A DNA stretch of 30,119 bases, taken from the NCBI GenBank assembly GCA_001179505.1, contig CDMY01000641.1, forward strand, positions 7,495 through 37,613, given 5' to 3'. Each line of letters starts with the position of its first letter. Positions within the stretch are counted from its first letter, which is position 1. Position numbers and translations under genes: made by a program. Positions 19,406-29,551 of this stretch are shown in pieces. The notes below the pieces were generated by a model. The model was not told the DNA's origin, made no database searches, and was given only the letters and a program-made list of their open reading frames with translations. This stretch comes from Vitrella brassicaformis (Eukaryota > Sar > Vitrellaceae).

Positions 19406-21200
19406 ATGCATGGGTTGACTGCGTTCATTCAAGCGCTGGCTCTGCTGCAGATCTTTGCTTTTGCGAGGGAGATCTTGGTCCGTCAGCCGCTAGGTAAGCC
19501 CACCTCAATGAATGGGACAATTCAAGCCAGCCGCCATGCAATCAAAGCGCTGCCGAAGGTGGAGCTGCACGCGCATCTCCACGGCAGCATCAAGCAGCAG
19601 ACTCTGCAGCGGCTGCTGGCCGAGAGACGACCCTCCGACGACCGGCTGGCAGACGTGAGCTTCGACCTGTTCCACATCGACTCGATAAGGGACCTCGACA
19701 AGTGCTTTGTGTACTTTGAGTTGGTGTATTTGCTGGTGGAGGACGAGCAGACGGTGCAGCAGATCACTCAGGAGGTGCTGCGGGACTTCTATGAAGATGG
19801 CGTGAGATACCTGGAGCTCAGGACGGTGGGTGCGTCACATGCATGCATGTGGCTCATCTGTCTGTGTTTTCTGTCTGTGTTTGGTGTGTGTGTGTGTGTG
19901 TGTGTGTGCAGACGCCTAAAGCGAATGAGCGGACTGGGCTGACGAAGGATTCGTACCTGCAGACACTCGAGCGGGCTATCGAGTGGGCGAAAGAGGCCCT
20001 GCCAGACATGCAGGTGGGCAAAACGGGATATGGATCAGTGAAGCCATGCAGTGGCTGTAGCTCTGCGGGTGTGTGAGTGCAGGTGTATCTGCTGTTGTCT
20101 GTGAATCGTGCCCGATTGACGAGTGCCGAAGATGCGAGGAAAGATGTGGATGAGCTGCTGGACCTGGCCATCAAACACCGGTCCCTTGTGGTCAGCTCAG
20201 CGCACTCAGACAGCAGGCAGGCAGGCAGGCAGGCAGAGATATGGTGAGTGGGTGTTGCTGCTGGGGACAGGTGGGTGTGGATATCTGTGGCAATCCCGCC
20301 AAAGGCGACCTCTCGTTGGTGCTGCCCCTCTTGCGCAGCCGGCTGTACGATGACGCGCGGTACCACCACCTCAAGCTCACCGTACACACGGCAGAGGTGC
20401 ACACACACACACACACACACAGGCAGGCACGCGCCCAGACGCATTCTCCGCGTTCAGATGGCCAACACCGATACGGAGAATGCGGCCATTCTGGAGCTCA
20501 ACCCGCAGAGGCTCGGCCATGTGTGCTTCCTGGTGCGTGCAGGGGTAGACGCAGTAGTGTAGCCGCGGCGACACATCCCACTGTCGCCGCCACATGTGTT
20601 GCCTTGTTGTCTGTATGGATGCAGAGTGATGCGCACAGCGAGTTGGTGGCCCGCGAGGGGAGGGCGATTGAACTGTGTCCCACGTCCAACAAAGTCGCCA
20701 TGGACCTGACGTATGAGGGCGGACACATACGGAGAGCGACAGAAAGAATGGGATGCATGTGGTCGTCATGGGTGTGTGTGTGTGTGTATGTGTGTCAGGA
20801 CGATGGAAGACCACCACTTCGGGTACTATTACAAGGAGAGGAGGCACCCCGCCATCAGCATATGCACCGACGACACTGGCCTGTTCTCCACCACCCTCAC
20901 AGACGAGCTCCAACATCTCGCACAAGTGAGTGACCGACCGATCAAAACCACACACGACGCAATGTGTGCACTCATCTGTGGTGTCTCATTCAGGCATTCG
21001 ATCTCACTTTGGACGACATATGGTCCCTTCAGCAGAGCGCATTCAAGTCCTCCTTCGCCCCGCCCGAGGCGCGTCAGCGGCTGGGCGAGCGGTTCTTCTT
21101 TCGACCGCTGAGCGATGTGTGTGGTGGGTGTGGTGGGGAGAATAATGCCGGCGATGAGAGGGGGGTGGCGGAGGGGTGTGAGGGGGAGAGGGGCGGGTAG
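19406..21200 (+). CDS. ADAL: Adenosine deaminase-like protein (N6-methyl-AMP deaminase type)
   Basis: Eight exons join in phase (19406-19825, 19912-20013, 20083-20190, 20271-20396, 20458-20532, 20625-20710, 20799-20925, 20994-21200), 416 residues. Metal site: PKVELHAHLHGSI (H55, H57). Then VGVDICGNP, TVHTAE (H249, E252) at the catalytic glutamate motif, NPQRLGHVCFL (H273), ELCPTSN, HHFGYYY and ICTDDTGLF (D330, D331). The GVDxxGxP, HHFG and TDD strings and overall order fit ADAL rather than classical ADA. The family deaminates N6-methyl-AMP to IMP in purine salvage. The family's usual GHG is GHV here. The N-terminus has a hydrophobic stretch (LTAFIQALALLQIFAFA); ATG 19515 would give the usual cytosolic start. 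The C-terminal tail is Gly-rich and ends at TAG. Confidence 0.92.
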
Positions 21201-21589
21201 ACGGCCTCTCTTGGGCCTTAGTCGGTTGTGTGTGTGTGTGAGTGTGTGTGTGATTTGGGGCGTATGAATGGTGTATGGATCGATGGCCGATGAGCAGACG
21301 GCCAAGTATGTGTACGCGCGTTTGTGAAAGGAGTGCAGTGAGTGCATCATCAGACAGACACTGAATGAATCCATTCAGTCATTCAGTCAGCAATGGCGAT
21401 GTCATGTGTTGATCCATCCATCCATCCAATCCAGCAGGCAATGGTAGATATGTACACACAAGCCAACACAACCTCCTAGTCACACACACATCCACATGGA
21501 TGCATCTGAATTCGCAAGCTGGCCATCTAGCCATCTATCTGTCTATCTTTCCTATCCTCCATCGAATCTAAGTCGCCTCAGCGACTCAC
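21201..21589. other. Intergenic between convergent genes
   Basis: No gene is seen. The region holds tgtgtg and atcc repeats, a cattcagtcattcagtcag run (21372-21390), and the 3' ends of the converging deaminase and MUS81 genes. Confidence 0.6.
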
Positions 21590-24500
21590 TCAGTCGTCCT
21601 CTCCGTCATTGTTCTGAGACGACTCCGCCTCAGACTTCTTGCGCTTCTTGGCTTTGGCCTTGGCCCGCTGCCGCTTGGGGGCCGGCTCGGGGATGTCCCT
21701 CTCGGGCAGCGTCAGCGACGCCGGCGCGTAGAGGGCCCGGAGGTTGTCGAATGTCTGGCAACCGATGGCAGATCCAATCAGTGCACACAGAGAACACACA
21801 GAATGAGTCGCATTTCGTGTGGGGGGTGAGGGTGGAGGGTGTTGACCTTTTCTATGACTGGGGGTCTGAATCCCTTGGCGGCTTTCTGGTTGAGTCGCAG
21901 CATGTCGATGGCGAAGAGCTTCAGGTGTCTTGTGATGGTCTTGTTGTTGGGCGTGGCCATCAGGCCGTGGTACAGCGCCCAAGGGGTCGGCCACTTGCTC
22001 ACCAACACCTCGACGGCCTTGACGCCACAGCCCGCCACCTGCACACAATAAGAGAGAACACTTTTCCTTTTGTCTAGCGCCCTTCTCTCTCTTTCCCTCG
22101 CTGTGTGTGTGGGGCGGCAGAGGGTACCTGGCCCAGATGCCGTCCAAACGTCTGTGTCGTGGTGAGGCCGACGTGCTTCTTGACCACCGCTTCCCACTCG
22201 GCAAACTCCCACGTCGCGACACACGACGTGTGCCGCAAGGGGCTACGGATGGCACGCGACACGGCAGCCGTCACCCTCATGTGGAGCTTGGCCAACACCT
22301 CACAACTGAAGCAAAGAGGGAGGGAACGAGATAATGTGGGTGCGAAGGAGGGAGAGGGAGGGGCATGGGGGCGTACGTGCGTCTGGAGTTGTGTGTGAGG
22401 ATCACGTTGAGGCCGGTGATGAGTTGGGTGTGGGTGATGGCTGTCGATCGGGCGCTGTCGTCGTCGCCGTGGAAGCGGCGCTGGCCGATGTCCCACATGG
22501 TCTGCTGGAACTGCTCCTCTACCAGGTAGATCACCTAAAGACACACACACACACACACGCGTGCACAAGGTGTGTAGGTGAGTTGGTTTCCGTGTGTGTG
22601 TGTGTGTGTGTGTTTGCCTGCTTGATTCCCGGTGCACGAGACAGCCGATACTTCTGCTCGTGATACCTGACACACACAAAACACACCCGCGGCCATAATG
22701 CAGCCGATCGGATGTGTGTTTCCATCCGCCCTTCCCTCCCTCCCTCCCTGACCCACCTGCCATCGACAATGCTCGAGTCCAAATCGCCCACCGTCTTCCT
22801 CTCCACCGCCCACCCCGCCACCCACTCCCCATACCCACTCCCATCCTGACGCGCCCCCCGCACCACCCACACAAAGTCACCCAGGGCCAGCACCTTCGTC
22901 TCTGCCTTCACCCCCCGCCGCTGCAGTTCATCCAGCGAGAACTTGTGCCTGGTGGTCTCGCGAGTGTCGACGAGCAGCACCACGTCGAGCGGCGACCGGG
23001 GGTCGATCGCCGCGCTGCCTGACGGGCGCATTGGCACGATGTCCCTCGTGACTGGGAGGGAGGGGGGCGGGGGAGGGAGGGGGGGTAGCGGATCTGCTGC
23101 AGCTACTGCTCCTGATCCCGATGCTGGTGCTGCTGCTGCTGCTGCCGGACGGTCCTCCTCGCCCCCCATCATCATCATATCTAGGTCGTCATCGACATCG
23201 CCGGGAAAGGGTGGCACGGGTGGTAGATCCACCCCCACCCCCCCACCCTTGCCCTTGCCCTTCTTGTTCTTCTTCTGACGTGGCGGCGATGGCGCGTCCG
23301 ACCGCTGAGACTGCGAGAGGAACGGCGCCCCGGCCGGTCCTGGTCGTGGTGGGTCGTCACACTGCGTGAGGCCAAGCAGCGGCAAATCGATGTTGGTGAC
23401 GAGCGGTGCGGCGACGGCCTCGCCCTCTCGGGTGAGTGAGTATGCGGGGACAGGCTTGGGGGGTTTGCTGCCGGGCGGGGCGGGGGAGGGGAGACGGGGA
23501 GAGGACATCACTAGGCGCTTGTCTATCAGCTTCCTGAAGTTGGCCGGGGTGGGCTTGACCTCGAAACTAGGGAGAGCCTGATTGGAGAGACAGACAGACA
23601 GAGAGCAGCGCACAGCTCATGTGGTGGCTGTCGGGGCTTCCATCGAATCGGGCATGCACATGCCCCTCACTCACTCACTCACTCACTCACTCACTGACCT
23701 CTCTGAGCTCCTGTGCGGCGGTCTTCATCTCTTCTGCCGTCATTCGACCGCCGTCATGCTTGTGCCCATGGGCATACAGGCACACGAGCAGCGACCACAC
23801 AATGGTGCCTTCCTTGGGCCGGAAGGACGCCGCCAGGCTATCGGCATCCGCCCCGCCGCCCTCCCCCTCATCGCCCATGCCGCCCGGCCCTCTGCCGTAC
23901 ATCTGGCTGAGCTCTGCCGCCTTCTTCTGCGCCCATTTCAGGACGTCCTTGCGGTGGGCCTCTATGTCGGCCTCAGTGGGGTCTCTGTAGGGGTTGGGCA
24001 CCATGGCAGCCAGCTCATCGGGATCCCTGAGTGAGAAGGGCAGCGCAGCAGAGGCACAGAGGGAGGGTGGTGTTTGCGTGTGGGGGTGGTGGTTGTGCTG
24101 TATGGTGTGGTGTGGTGTGTGGCGCTTTTACGTGTCGAAGATCTCTGCTCGTTGTGCGCCGACGCCCCCGATCCAGCGCTTGGCGTAGGCGCCGCTTACC
24201 ACGGGCAGCGGGAAGGAATACAGACTCTTGACCACCTGGGCATACACAACACAACACAACACATGCATCCACCGACATATGAGTGAGAGCCTCCCTCCCT
24301 CCCTCCCTGCCTGCCTGCCTGCCTGCCTGCCTGTTCCGTTCCCTCCCTACCTGTCCCAGCCCCTTGGCAGCGTTTTGTCGCCCTTCTCGGTTGGCCTTGT
24401 CCCCCTCCGTCTGGTGGTAGTTGATCAGCTGCCAGTTCTCGGGATGCCCGCCCTTGGGCACATCCTTTCTTCTCTGAGCACCAGCTGCTGCTGTCGCTGC

Positions 24501-24602
24501 TGCTGATGTCGCCTGCATCCCGCAGTCAGCGTCCATCTTGTTGAGAAGGCTGCGGAGAGGCGGAATGTATGCGGCAAGCAAACGTGTGATGAATGCTTTC
24601 AT
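21590..24602 (-). CDS. MUS81: MUS81 structure-specific endonuclease
   Basis: Nine exons join in phase (complement 24602-24351, 24235-24132, 24026-23699, 23577-22757, 22666-22618, 22534-22377, 22305-22128, 22038-21847, 21754-21590), 748 residues. MUS81 with an EME partner cuts 3' flaps, replication forks and nicked Holliday junctions. An N-terminal helix-hairpin-helix region (VVKSLYSFPLPVVSG, GVGAQRAEIFDT) is followed by a winged-helix-like segment (VWSLLVCLYAHGHKHDGG), a long disordered basic/acidic/Pro linker, then the ERCC4 nuclease: LLVDTRE, ALGDF (D462), VERKTVGD (E487, R488, K489, D493), EQKYRLSRAPG, VIYLVEEQF. C-terminal HhH: VAGCGVKAVEVLVSKWPTPW. The tail is Lys-rich, a likely nuclear signal. 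The intron after exon 5 has a GC donor (KQ/VIYL join). The first ATG is inferred. Confidence 0.94.
22535..22617 (-). other. MUS81 intron 5: GC-AG with complementary repeats
   Basis: The exon ends at AAGCAG and the intron starts GCAAAC; no GT donor gives the conserved join from GIKQ to VIYLVEE. The intron contains a CA tract near the donor and a TG tract near the acceptor, able to pair over more than ten bases. Confidence 0.7.
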
Positions 24603-24767
24603 CCACCATGGGCCGCATCTCGTCTACGGGAAAGTCATTGTCAGGCCTCCCATGTCCTTTCGAGGGCTTTTTTTCTCACCCAACGATCCACCCACCCAAA
24701 GCGTTTCACGCGGAATTCTGAAATCCCTTCTCGAGAGAACCCCCCTTCCGTCGTGCAGGTGGCCACG
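24603..24767. promoter_or_regulatory. Divergent promoter, MUS81 and the 24.8-kb gene
   Basis: Only 165 bp separate the inferred start codons on opposite strands. An acceptor-like cttccgtcgtgcag (24758) suggests the right-hand gene has a 5' untranslated exon here. No core motif was recognised. Confidence 0.4.
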
Positions 24768-26459
24768 ATGCTGTCTGCCCTGGAGCAGAAGCACTCGGAG
24801 GTACGAAACATTGACCTTTTGATTCATTGGAAGGAGGCCTGCCTTCCTTCCCTCTCGCTCTTGCTTGCCCTGTGGTGGTCCTTGCAGATCAGCTGCCTGA
24901 TGTACCGCTTGTCCGCACTGGACGCGTCAGATCTCTCATCGCACGTATGTCTGTCTGGACATCTGCCTGCACGATAAGGACGGGTTCACACGCTCTGCCG
25001 CTGTCCGATTGTGTGATTCATGAATGCAGGATTGTTCGCTCCACATGATAGCTGCGTTGGCTCAGTACGCCAAGTTGAAGGCCTCGCTCAAGGCCCTCGT
25101 CAAGTCGGCCACCTTCCCTCAGCCACGCACTGATGCATCGGTCAGTGAGCATACAAACCGATACAATTCCGAGCGAATGCGCTGTTTCTGTCTGTTATGG
25201 TCAGGCCAAGCTAGGTGACCTGTCGGCCGACGCTATGGCTCGTCTGCAGACATCGACAGACCTGCAGTCTGTCGGCCGCCTCAAGACGACTGCACCACTC
25301 AACTATCACCTCAAGATGGCCCTGCGTCGCCGGCTGACCGTCGCCGTCCACAAGGCGGGTCTGACGGGCGTGTTGCGGTTTGCGCCTCAGCTGGGCGGCG
25401 GCGGTGTGATGAAGGCGCTGTGGCTGATGGAGGAGGGGGGCAGCTGGGGAGAGGTGGGCAATGGACTGCGGGTGGCGCGTCAGTGTGGCTACTGCCAACT
25501 GCCCGTCACCGTCGACGCTGTAGACCTGCAGAAGCACGACACCAAGACGGTAGGGGGAGAACAGGGTGCATCCATCGTCGTGTGTTCCTGCGTGTCAGGC
25601 CTATTTGTCGATGCCCCGTGTGACAGCCCAGTGGATGGTCGTCAGTCGGCACGTGGACTTCCGTCGTGCCAATGGCCAGCAGGACGGCACCTTCGAGCTC
25701 TTCCGTGACAACGCCACCAACGAGATCCGCGCCATTCGCAACCAGCCCGACTTCGCCATCACTCGCAACCCGCCCCTGCCCACCACTGCCGTGCATCCCC
25801 TGCAGCAGCACCCCTTCCAGCAGCATATCAAGCCAGACGACCCACCCGTCCAGTCGGCCATCTGGTTCGACGAACTGGACGAGGCGGACGGGGCGGATGA
25901 TGAGCTCCTTCATTGTGTACGTGATCATCCACCATTACTATAAGAGCGGTGTCCAGGTCCACACCATGCGTATGGACATCGCTCGGTAGGTTCTCTCCGG
26001 GGGCACATATCGGACGTAGAGTGGATCGCTGTCTGTCTGTGTGTGCATGTGTAGTGGCGTGAGGGGCGGCTATCTGGACGGCCTGCTGACGCGGTCGCCC
26101 CACACACCGCTGGAGGGATGTGCAGCCGTCACAACGGGGGAAGAGGTCGATGGACATGTGTGTCAGTTTCATCTGCTGACGGCATTCGACGACCCCTTCG
26201 TAGCGTCAGTCGAATTCAGAGTCAGACCTGACGACCGTCAGAACGGTGAGTGAGAGCCGCGAGTGCAGACAGACAGGCAGACAGTCTCAGTGTCTGTCCC
26301 TTCTCTCATGTGGCAGTGATTGTCTTCGTAGCGACGACTGAGCAGCCGGTGGGCAGTCCGAACGATCCGCTCCCCGCCAGACATCAGCGCACGGCAGCCC
26401 TGGCTCGGCGGTCGTTGGGCCCGGTCGCACCGGTCTTGCTCGACGGACAGGCGCCGTAG
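24768..26459 (+). CDS. Unrecognised conserved-looking protein, seven exons, one frame break
   Basis: Exons 24768-24800, 24888-24944, 25030-25140, 25205-25549, 25599-25985, 26055-26245 and 26317-26459 (TAG stop) share phases at every junction except within exon 5. Seen: an N-terminal helical part (SALEQKHSE, ISCLMYRLSALDASDL, MIAALAQYAKLKASLKALV), PLNYHLKMALRRRLTVAVHK, a CGYCQLP string, FRRANGQQDGTFELF, then VQSAIWFDELDEADGADDE. From about 25895 the plausible frame is +1: MMSSFIVYVIIHHYY through TMRMDIAR, joining in phase to GVRGGYLDGLLTRSP. No intron of normal length fixes this, so it is a frameshift, an assembly error or recoding. I do not recognise the family; the helical start suggests a complex subunit. 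Confidence 0.6.
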
Positions 26460-27143
26460 AGGACAGACACACAGATGACACAACACGGTGAGGGCAGCCA
26501 GGACGATGCAAAAGAGGCCGCTGCACGCCCCTCATGTCTGTCTCTCTGTCGTGTGTGTGTGTGTGGTCTCTCGTCTGCCTGTGTCGCAGCTGGTGGTGGT
26601 CGTGGTGATGTGGTCGCATCAGTAGCTGGGTGTGTTCAGAGGGATGGCTTATCCATCCGGTGGGTTTGTCCATGCTTGTCTGTGAGTAGACTGGTCGGCA
26701 GGGCAGCTGGGGCGATCAATGACAAGGCGTGAAGATGTGAATCCACACACATGCACGTATGGCGACTGCACGCCCGAGTCACTCGTCAATCAACATGTAC
26801 CCACACACACCAGGCCATGCAAGTAGCTGGCCACACACACACATACACACACACCTCTCACAGTGGACAGACGCCTCACGAAGAAATAGATCATCCGGAT
26901 GTCTGCCGGCTCCCCTCAACATGCATATATCCCTCCCCTCCCCCCAACACACACATACAACACATGACAGACAGGACACCGTTGACGGCAAAGGAGCCAG
27001 CCCTTACAACAGGAACAACACCACACAATGCACATCGCGCGTATTGCTTTGATTGGTCGTAATAAAACCGACAACCGACACACGCATCACTTGAGCCACT
27101 TATGTTGACTCAGTCATACCAGCCCACCACACAAACACGCACA

Positions 27144-27178
<35 letters not shown>

Positions 27179-27416
27179 TGACGTCCTCGAGATTACACCA
27201 CACCACAAAAGACAGAACCGCCACAACGGAGAAATGTACCCTTACAGACCGCCACACACAGCCACACACAGACAGTTTGGCACACATGCACCACGCACCC
27301 CTGCCAGCCAGACTATCAGCTGCACATTAATCCAAACATACATACCTACATTACGCCAACGAATTAGGCCGCCTCTTCTGCCAAAGCCACTCACTGGATC
27401 GGTGTTCAGCAACCGA
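26460..27416. other. Intergenic, 3' flank of copy C
   Basis: No gene is seen. The region contains tgtg, caca and gaga repeats (27128-27178) and, from about 26975, the downstream block shared with copies A and B (gttgacggcaaaggagcc, cccttacaac, stem-loop at 27091). Confidence 0.6.
27091..27113 (-). promoter_or_regulatory. Conserved stem-loop downstream of copy C
   Basis: ttgagccact and gttgactcag are the degenerate counterpart of the stem-loops at 13714 and 18071, followed by the same caccag/cccacc context. Confidence 0.4.
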
Positions 27417-28308
27417 TTAGGAAGACGCCGTGGTGTCCGATCCGCCACTAGTCGCTGCCTCCTGGTCGGTCGTCATCGGCTCCATCTGCACCACAGTCAC
27501 TGCGGTGAGCGCTGAGGGTGCGATAGGCGTCGTCACGCTGACGGCGGTTGGCGGCTTGGTCTTGGGGGCGAGGGCGGCCACAGCCTTCTGGAAGCGGATC
27601 GTCATGGCGTCGCTCTTGCCGGTATTGGCCGTATAGCTGCAGAAGCCAATGGAGAAAAACCCGGATGCCAATCAAGTACACCGTGCAGTTCATCCCTTAT
27701 GTGTGTGTGCGTGTGTACCAGCCGTCGATGGACTGCCAGCTGTCCTGGTCGAAGCGGCCGGTGACGTCCACGCGGAGGTACAGCTTGCCGGTGATGGCCT
27801 TCTCACCCCACGACAGCTCCCCGGTCGTCGCATTGTAAAACCCCGCCACCCTGAAGTCTCCGTCTTTGTCGCTTCCCTTCCCCCTGACGCGGCCGTCGTA
27901 CTCGAATGTGAGCATGTATTTGGTCGTCCAGCTCTCGCCGTTCTCCTCGAAGGTGCCGACCCACTGGCCGGACTGAGGGGGCGTGGCGGTCGGTGTGGGA
28001 TTGATGCGCTCCTCCCGGCTCTTGGCGAGACGATGATAGGGGACGCACCTCTTGGCATAATGGAAGATGAGATAGACCACGCCACTGACCGGGAGGCAGA
28101 TCATGAAAACAATGAACCAAGTAGGATGTTCACCACCACCACCTCCTCCGCCAACAAACCCTCCTCCACCACCACCTCCACCTCCGCCACCGCCGCCTCC
28201 CTTCAATCTGCGGCCCTCAGCGTCGACGAGAGTGGGGATGGAGAGCACCGCAGCGGCCAGAAGAAGCACCGACACCGAAGGACGGCGGCAAACGAAGACG
28301 GGCGCCAT
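27417..28308 (-). CDS. Signal peptide/poly-Gly/TM/beta-domain protein, copy C
   Basis: Exons complement 28308-27719 and 27636-27417 give 269 residues. A signal peptide (SVSVLLLAAAVLSIPTLVDA) is followed by EGRRLKG, two glycine runs of 14 and 7 around FV, a membrane helix (TWFIVFMICLPVSGVVYLIF), then the beta-rich domain: WVGTFEENGESWTTKYMLTF, GRVRGKGSDKDGDFRVAGF, LSWGEKAITGKLYLRVDVTG, and YTANTGKSDAMTIRF after the intron. The C-terminal tail is Thr/Ala/Ser-rich. At the exon junction it has DGC-Y where copies A and B have GR-Y. The exon 2 acceptor and phase are the same as in the paralogues. Function is unknown; the family probably sits at the secretory or cell-surface membrane. Confidence 0.82.
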
Positions 28309-28721
28309 TTCTTCAGCTTCAGAGAAATGCCTCTCAGAGATGAGGGACGCAGATTAGGAGCTTGTTGATATATTTGATGTGGCAGCAGCTCCGAGACAGC
28401 TGGGGCTTGTGAGACGAGAGGAGAGGAGCGCTGTCTGCCAAGAAAGAAGAGAGGATGGCGGAGAGAGAAAAGAAAAACCGGCAGATCCAGGCGACTGGCT
28501 GCTGCTGCTGCTTCTCACTTCTCTCTTACCACGTGGGGCTGCGTATCCCCCTCCGTATCGCCGCCATCCGGTCGCCATCTCTTAGCTCGCAGATCTTTCC
28601 CTTCCTTCGCACTCCCTCTGTGTGGCGATGTGATGGCTGCATATGCATGTGGATCCGATAGATCTGCCCATTTTCTTGTTTCAATTCGTCATTTCTCGTT
28701 CCTTGTCCTTAATTGTCGCAG
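28309..28721. promoter_or_regulatory. Upstream flank of copy C
   Basis: The flank contains gatgtggcagc at 28376, the counterpart of gacgtggcagc upstream of A and B, then ggcagatcc and ctggctgctgc in the same order as upstream of A and B. From 28560 onward no match to the other copies is evident. Confidence 0.45.
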
Positions 28722-29551
28722 GCACCTACCGGCGTCATCTGGGTGGAGCCGACGGACAGCAGGTGTTCGTCGCGAACCCATCCTTCTCATTCGACAGAAC
28801 GGACAGGCAAGAAATCACCAGCCGAGGCTGAGCTGACACCAGCCGAGGCTCAGCTGATCATGTCTGGACGCTTGTGTGTCGTCTGCGTGATGCTGTGTCC
28901 ACCCATTCCAGCGGCGCACATGTGGAAGATCTGCGTGTGTTGTGCGGCGCTTCGTCTCTCTACGTGTGGTCAACTGCTGCTGGACGCGCAGGAGACGACA
29001 GGAGTGAGCAAGGCACAGCCGACGGCATCTCGAGGTGTGCACCAGTGTAATGTGTGTGTATGTATGTATGTGAATGGTCTGTCAGGGTTGTATGAGGGTT
29101 GATTTTGTGTGGTCCGTCCAAGAGACAGCTTGTACGCCATCGATCAAGACGGACGTATCGGGATGGCTGGGATGTGGGTGCAGCTGGGTGGGTGCTGTCT
29201 GGGTGATAACGGAGAGGCCGAAGGAATGCTGTTTGGTGTGGCCTTCATGCCGTCCCGGTCAGGGCGACGACGAGCACCTCCCTCACAGACAGGGATCCAT
29301 ATACTGCAGCCATCTACCTACTTCCTCACTGACATACATACACGTCCATAAAGGCATGAGTGGGCGTACACCTGCCCTCCCTCCCTCTCTCCCCCCTCCT
29401 TTTACTGGCTCGCCAGAGTGCTAAGCTGTCCAGCTCCCGTACACGATTGTGTGAGGTGTTTGGCTGGGCCGTGCGTATCTTGGCCCGTTCCTTCGTCGGT
29501 TTGTTGAGTGCATGCCTCTCTGAGAGTCGTGAGTGTCTCTTCGATGACTGA
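28722..29551 (+). CDS. Possible multi-exon gene, weakly supported
   Basis: Three open segments lie behind acceptor-like sites: 28722 onward after attgtcgcag, about 29132-29260 (SLYAIDQDGRIGMAGMWVQL), and 29417-29551 after ctcgccag (SAKLSSSRTRLCEVFGW to a TGA). Their codon usage resembles neighbouring exons, but phases could not be joined and no family is recognised. There is a tandem near-repeat gccgaggctgagctgacacca/gccgaggctcagctgatc at 28822-28860. This may be a short lineage-specific gene or nothing. Confidence 0.25.

Noticed and set aside
22714-23369. Plus-strand Pro/Arg-rich open frames
   Set aside because: They are the complement of the MUS81 linker and nuclease exon, which carries clear catalytic motifs on the minus strand.
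23670-23697. CRISPR-like or tandem repeat array (actcactc)
   Set aside because: Simple tetranucleotide repeats inside an intron, without spacers; the same holds for the gcag and tccc runs elsewhere.
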